A stretch of DNA of 10,344 bases from an uncultured Clostridia bacterium (lineage in GTDB: Bacteria; Bacillota; Clostridia; Christensenellales; CAG-917), in the NCBI GenBank assembly GCA_947174215.1, contig CAMWIB010000028.1:1-10344 (forward strand), written 5' to 3'. Positions 6,774 through 10,344 of the stretch are shown in pieces. The notes below the pieces were generated by a model, which ran no database searches, was not told the DNA's origin, and saw only the letters and a program-made list of their open reading frames with translations. The position numbers and the translations under genes are program-made. Every line of letters starts with the position of its first letter. Within the stretch, counting starts at the first letter, position 1.

Positions 6774-6900
6774 AGCTCTTTTTCTCTTTAAGTTTTATTC
6801 AGCATAAAATCTAAGGATTATTTCACTCCGTACATACTTCTCTACTTTCTAATGCACACAGTGCTGAAAAATGCCGCCATTTACAAAGCATTAAAACAAA

Positions 6901-7530
6901 TTATTGATTTTCGAGCATACTCTTGACCTTCATCAGTCTTGTCGTAGCTCCGCGCTCATTCTCGTCAAGCTTCATAGTGATATACTTAATCGTTTCTTCG
7001 AGCTGAGGTATCATAACGTATTCGAGCGCATTGACGCGTCTGCGGTTACGCTCTATCTCGTCGGCAAGCATATTGCACGTCTTTTCCACTTCGGCAAGTT
7101 TAAGAAGCTTGGGAAGCAGTGCGGAAAGCGACGCAACGGAGCTGTCAAGCTCGCTTGTGACGGTTGCAAACGAATACGGATAAAGCTCCTGCCCTTCACT
7201 CTTGATTATTTCAAAAACGGGAACGTCAACGCTCATTACGTTTTGCGACGATACGTTGAGCTGTACCTTCGTGCCGGGTAGCGCAATGGCTTCCTCTATA
7301 ACTGCGTCAGACGAAACGGCGCGCGCAAGCATAAAGGCTTTGAGTGACGCGCCAAGCTCGTCCTCTACCTCTTCCCTGAGCCGCTTATTTTCGCGGATAT
7401 AGAGCATAAATCTGCGTATCATTTCATCAGATTTATCCTTCAATAGCTTATGTCCGCGAGTGGCGGTTTTAAGACGGGTTTTAAGACGTCTTAATTCCAT
7501 TCTCGTCGGATTGACGTTGAGCTTTGCCAT
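6901..7530 (-). CDS. ntpD: V-type ATP synthase/ATPase subunit D
   Basis: Subunit D is the central rotor shaft of the V1 sector, coupling ATP hydrolysis or synthesis in the A/B hexamer to ion movement through the membrane ring. The 209 residues match the family length. The N-terminal NVNPTRMELRRLKTRL (5-20) and C-terminal RRRVNALEYVMIPQLEET (about 163-180) plus KLDENER (187-193) are diagnostic. The two termini are long helices that would form the antiparallel coiled coil of the shaft, while the middle (about 75-125) is the head region. It starts three bases after the B stop; the B TGA is followed directly by TAA and then this ATG, and AGAGGG at the end of the B gene acts as its ribosome site. 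It is the last gene of the operon visible here. No strong terminator follows. Confidence 0.97.
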   Translation of the reverse strand: MAKLNVNPTRMELRRLKTRLKTATRGHKLLKDKSDEMIRRFMLYIRENKRLREEVEDELGASLKAFMLARAVSSDAVIEEAIALPGTKVQLNVSSQNVMSVDVPVFEIIKSEGQELYPYSFATVTSELDSSVASLSALLPKLLKLAEVEKTCNMLADEIERNRRRVNALEYVMIPQLEETIKYITMKLDENERGATTRLMKVKSMLENQ

Positions 7531-7533
7531 TTA

Positions 7534-8913
7534 TCAGCCCTCTTTCTTGTCGAGATACTTATCGATATATTCGTCGCGTATACGCTTCAACTCGCTTCTC
7601 GGAAGAATTTTGAGCAAATCCCAGCCGAGGTCGAGCGTTTCTTCAATGGTACGGTTCTTATCGAAGCCCTGCGATACGTACTGCTTTTCAAACTCTTCTG
7701 CGAACTCCGCAAACTTCTTATCCGTTTCGGTAAGCGCGGCGTCACCGAGTATAGAGCTAAGCTCCTTAGCTTCCTTGCCCTGCGCGTATGCGCTGAACAA
7801 CTGGTTCATAGTATCGGCGTGGTCCTCTCTCGTCTTGCCTCTGCCAATACCCTTATCCTTCAAACGCGACAGCGACGGCATGACGTCGATTGGCGGAACG
7901 ATACCCTTCTTGAAAAGCTCACGCGATATAATAATCTGTCCTTCCGTGATGTAACCGGTAAGGTCGGGAATGGGGTGAGTCTTATCATCTTCTGGCATTG
8001 TCAGAATAGGTATCTGCGTAATAGAACCCTTCTTGCCTACTATTCTGCCCGCGCGCTCGTACATACCTGCAAGGTCGGTGTACATATAACCGGGGTATCC
8101 ACGTCTACCGGGGACTTCCTTTCTTGCCGCCGAAACCTCACGCAACGCTTCTGCGTAGTTGGTGATATCCGTCGTAATGACGAGTACGTGCATATCCTTC
8201 TCAAACGCGAGATATTCTGCCGCAGTCAACGCCATACGCGGAGTGGATATACGCTCAACGGCTGGGTCGTTTGCAAGGTTGATAAACATAACCGCACGCT
8301 CTATTGCGCCCGTCTTTCTGAAATCGTTGATGAAGAAGTCCGCTTCCTCGAAGGTGATACCAACTGCCGCGAATACGACCGCGAACTTCGCGTCGCTTCC
8401 GAGAACTCTCGCCTGTCTTGCAATCTGTGCGGCAAGCTCTGCGTGCGGCATACCTGACATTGAGAACACAGGCAGCTTCTGTCCGCGGACGAGCGTGTTG
8501 AGTCCGTCAATAGCGCTGATACCCGTTTGGATAAACTCGTTGGGATAATCGCGCGCAACGGGGTTGATAGGCTGTCCGTTTATATCCATCTTCTTATCGG
8601 GAATGATAGGCGCACCGCCGTCACGCGGTCTGCCCATACCGTCAAAGACTCTGCCGAGCATATCCTCGCTTACGCCAAGCTCAATGCTGTGTCCCAAGAA
8701 TCTCGCCTTAGAGGTGGACATCTTTATGCCCTGCGACGGCTCGAAAAGCTGAACGAGCGCCTTATCACGGTTGATTTCAAGCACCTTACCGCTACGCACT
8801 TCGCCGTTTGCCTGTCTTATCTCCACAAGCTCGTTATACTTGACGCCCTCGACGCCCTCGACGAGCATAAGCGGTCCGACGATTTCTCTTATCGTATTAT
8901 ATTCTTTAAGCAT
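7534..8913 (-). CDS. ntpB: V-type ATP synthase/ATPase subunit B (non-catalytic)
   Basis: Subunit B alternates with A in the V1 hexamer and completes the catalytic interfaces. At 459 residues it has the usual length. The N-terminal beta barrel (about 1-75) is followed by the conserved RDYPNEFIQTGISAIDGLN (121-139). The P-loop is replaced by SMSGMPHAELAAQIARQA (151-168), as expected for a non-catalytic subunit, although the usual asparagine after the histidine is alanine here. Further family stretches are MFINLANDPAVERISTPR (209-226), ALREVSAARKEVPGRRGYPG (256-275) and MPSLSRLKDKGIG (345-357), where R350 is the arginine reaching into the neighbouring A site. The start ATG overlaps the A stop as TGATG, and GGGGAGG lies seven bases upstream within the A gene, so translation is probably coupled to A. 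Confidence 0.99.
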   Translation of the reverse strand: MLKEYNTIREIVGPLMLVEGVEGVKYNELVEIRQANGEVRSGKVLEINRDKALVQLFEPSQGIKMSTSKARFLGHSIELGVSEDMLGRVFDGMGRPRDGGAPIIPDKKMDINGQPINPVARDYPNEFIQTGISAIDGLNTLVRGQKLPVFSMSGMPHAELAAQIARQARVLGSDAKFAVVFAAVGITFEEADFFINDFRKTGAIERAVMFINLANDPAVERISTPRMALTAAEYLAFEKDMHVLVITTDITNYAEALREVSAARKEVPGRRGYPGYMYTDLAGMYERAGRIVGKKGSITQIPILTMPEDDKTHPIPDLTGYITEGQIIISRELFKKGIVPPIDVMPSLSRLKDKGIGRGKTREDHADTMNQLFSAYAQGKEAKELSSILGDAALTETDKKFAEFAEEFEKQYVSQGFDKNRTIEETLDLGWDLLKILPRSELKRIRDEYIDKYLDKKEG

Positions 8914-10343
8914 CAGAATTCCTCCCCGTCACCAACAAGCTCGGTCATCTCTTTCTTTATATCGGCAAGAATGCCGTCAAATTTACTCATCTCCGCTTCG
9001 GGAATATACTTGGCCCTGCCAATCTTTTCACGTACGGGTAATTCAAGGATATCCTCGATATCGACGTTCTTACCGAGCGCTTCGCCCGCAAGCTTATCGA
9101 ATGTGAGTATAAGTTTCATCATATATTGCTGTTTTGCAAGCGAGGTAAACGTATCGACCTCGTGGAAAGCGTTCTGGTGCAGATAGTCCTCTCTTATGGA
9201 CTTAGCCGTTTCCATAGTCAGCCTGTTTGCAGGTGACAGTGCGTCCATACCTACGAGGCGAACGATTTCATCAAGCTGAGCTTCCTCCTGCAAAATACGC
9301 ATACACGCCTTACGCAAAGAAACCCATTCCTCGCCAACGCTCTCGCCGTACCAATCGCCGAGTCTGTCCGCATACAGCGAGTAACTTGCAATCCAGTCAA
9401 TCGCAGGGAAATGGCGCTTGTACGCAAGTGCAGCACTAAGTCCCCAGAATACCTTGACTATACGCAAGGTAGCCTGCGCGACCGGTTCTGAGAGGTCGCC
9501 ACCGGGAGGCGATACCGCGCCGATAGCCGTAATTGAACCCGTTACGTTCTCTTGACCGAGAACCTTTACAATACCCGCTCTTTCATAGAACTCTGCAAGA
9601 CGGGAGCTAAGGTATGCGGGATAACCTTCTTCACCGGGCATCTCTTCAAGACGACCGGACATTTCACGAAGAGCCTCCGCCCAACGCGACGTGGAGTCCG
9701 CCATAATTGCCACCGAGTAGCCCATATCTCTGAAATACTCAGCAATGGTGATACCCGTATAGATTGAAGCTTCACGCGCCGCAACAGGCATATCCGACGT
9801 ATTTGCAATAAGTACGGTACGCTTCATAAGCGGCTGACCGCTACGCGGGTCGATAAGCGCAGGGAACTCGTTGAGAACGTCCGTCATCTCGTTTCCGCGC
9901 TCGCCGCATCCGACGTACACAATTATGTCCGCGTCCGCCCACTTTGCAAGCTGATGCTGAACGACAGTCTTTCCGCTACCAAACGGACCGGGAACTGCCG
10001 CTACGCCGCCCTTTGCGATTGGGAACAGCGTATCGATGACTCTTTGTCCAGTGACAAGAGGAGTAAGCGGCGACATTTTTTCTTTATAAGGTCTGCCCTT
10101 ACGAACAGGCCATTTTTGAAGCATAGTGATTTGCTTTTCACCGTTTTCCGTCTTGACTACCGCAATAGTTTCGTCAACGGTGAACTCACCCGCCTTTATT
10201 TCCGTAACAGTACCGCGCACGCCGTAAGGAATCATTATCTTATGAACGATAAGCACGTTTTCCTGAACGGTGCCGATAACGCTACCGCTCTCAACGCTGT
10301 CGCCTACGTTCACGCAAGGTACGAACTCCCACTTCTTATTGTG
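8913..10343 (-). CDS. ntpA: V-type ATP synthase/ATPase catalytic subunit A, 5' end cut by the window edge
   Basis: This is the ATP-hydrolysing subunit of V1. Only 476 residues of the usual roughly 590 are visible; the reading frame runs off the right edge through NKKWEFVPCVNVGDSV, so the GTG at 10313 is an internal valine codon, not the start. Numbering from the first visible codon, Walker A GPFGSGKT is at 119-126, the catalytic glutamate is E148 in GCGERGNEM, Walker B ends at D216 in AIMADSTSRW, and GRLEEMPGEEGYPAYL (230-245) and GAVSPPGGDLSEP (275-287) are conserved. The C-terminal helical domain begins after about 300. In the segment FWGLSAALAYKRHFPAIDW, family members normally have Asp where S303 stands and Asn where D316 stands. 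The missing N-terminal barrel and the rest of the operon lie to the right of the window. Confidence 0.99.
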   Translation of the reverse strand, partial: HNKKWEFVPCVNVGDSVESGSVIGTVQENVLIVHKIMIPYGVRGTVTEIKAGEFTVDETIAVVKTENGEKQITMLQKWPVRKGRPYKEKMSPLTPLVTGQRVIDTLFPIAKGGVAAVPGPFGSGKTVVQHQLAKWADADIIVYVGCGERGNEMTDVLNEFPALIDPRSGQPLMKRTVLIANTSDMPVAAREASIYTGITIAEYFRDMGYSVAIMADSTSRWAEALREMSGRLEEMPGEEGYPAYLSSRLAEFYERAGIVKVLGQENVTGSITAIGAVSPPGGDLSEPVAQATLRIVKVFWGLSAALAYKRHFPAIDWIASYSLYADRLGDWYGESVGEEWVSLRKACMRILQEEAQLDEIVRLVGMDALSPANRLTMETAKSIREDYLHQNAFHEVDTFTSLAKQQYMMKLILTFDKLAGEALGKNVDIEDILELPVREKIGRAKYIPEAEMSKFDGILADIKKEMTELVGDGEEF

Positions 10344-10344
10344 G

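Noticed and set aside
6774..6900. Terminator or promoter in the gap between V-ATPase D and the NYN gene
   Set aside because: Minus-strand AAATG-GCGG-CATTT is only a 5-bp stem with a short T run, and the best -10-like hexamer (TATGCT) has no acceptable -35 at the right distance; neither is strong enough to call.
7819..8457. Plus-strand frame of 212 codons opposite V-ATPase subunit B
   Set aside because: It lies wholly inside the unmistakable subunit B gene on the other strand; the composition is Arg/Cys/His-rich and no family is recognisable.
9996..10344. GTG at 10313 as the start of subunit A
   Set aside because: The frame continues upstream to the window edge and encodes the conserved NKKWEFVP segment of the family, so the GTG is an internal valine codon.
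1..10344. CRISPR arrays, tRNA or rRNA genes, transposases, riboswitches
   Set aside because: I read both strands for regular repeat-spacer patterns, cloverleaf-like stems, transposase motifs and structured leaders and saw none.

Overview
The window looks like ordinary chromosomal DNA from a low-to-mid GC Gram-positive-type bacterium, most likely an anaerobic Clostridia-like member of the Bacillota. This placement is inferred from gene content: a bacterial V/A-type ATPase operon, an iron-sulfur QueH instead of QueG, a Bce/FtsX-style ABC exporter, and a lipoprotein with a classical lipobox. It cannot be placed more precisely from the sequence alone.

Layout from left to right. Positions 1-152 lie downstream of the first gene and hold no gene I can support, although the block looks like it could be a dispersed repeat. 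Positions 153-5138, all minus strand, form a three-gene unit read in the order ATPase (4458-5138), ten-segment FtsX-type permease (1957-4380), large unrecognised lipoprotein (153-1940). It has a good extended -10 promoter upstream and a plausible second promoter between the ATPase and the permease. Together they look like a MacB/LolCDE-like mechanotransmission ABC system with a dedicated surface lipoprotein.

A 141-bp divergent intergenic region (5139-5279) carries back-to-back promoters of similar design. The rightward one places its predicted transcription start on the A of the ATG of queH (5280-5912, the last enzyme of queuosine synthesis), so queH is probably expressed from a leaderless mRNA. 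An exact 10-bp inverted repeat sits in frame near the 5' end of queH and seems to have added extra residues ahead of the conserved core. queH converges on an AT-rich gene for a NYN-nuclease/OST-HTH protein (5982-6773). The two are separated by a perfect 17-bp hairpin that probably terminates transcription.

Positions 6901-10343 are the distal end of a V-type ATPase operon on the minus strand, in the order A (cut by the right edge), B, D. Very tight junctions (TGATG overlap between A and B, three bases between B and D) indicate translational coupling.

No clear new multi-gene system is visible. The items most worth a second look are the leaderless queH with its palindromic coding insert, the NYN/OST-HTH gene of different base composition, and the ABC exporter with its unrecognised lipoprotein partner.
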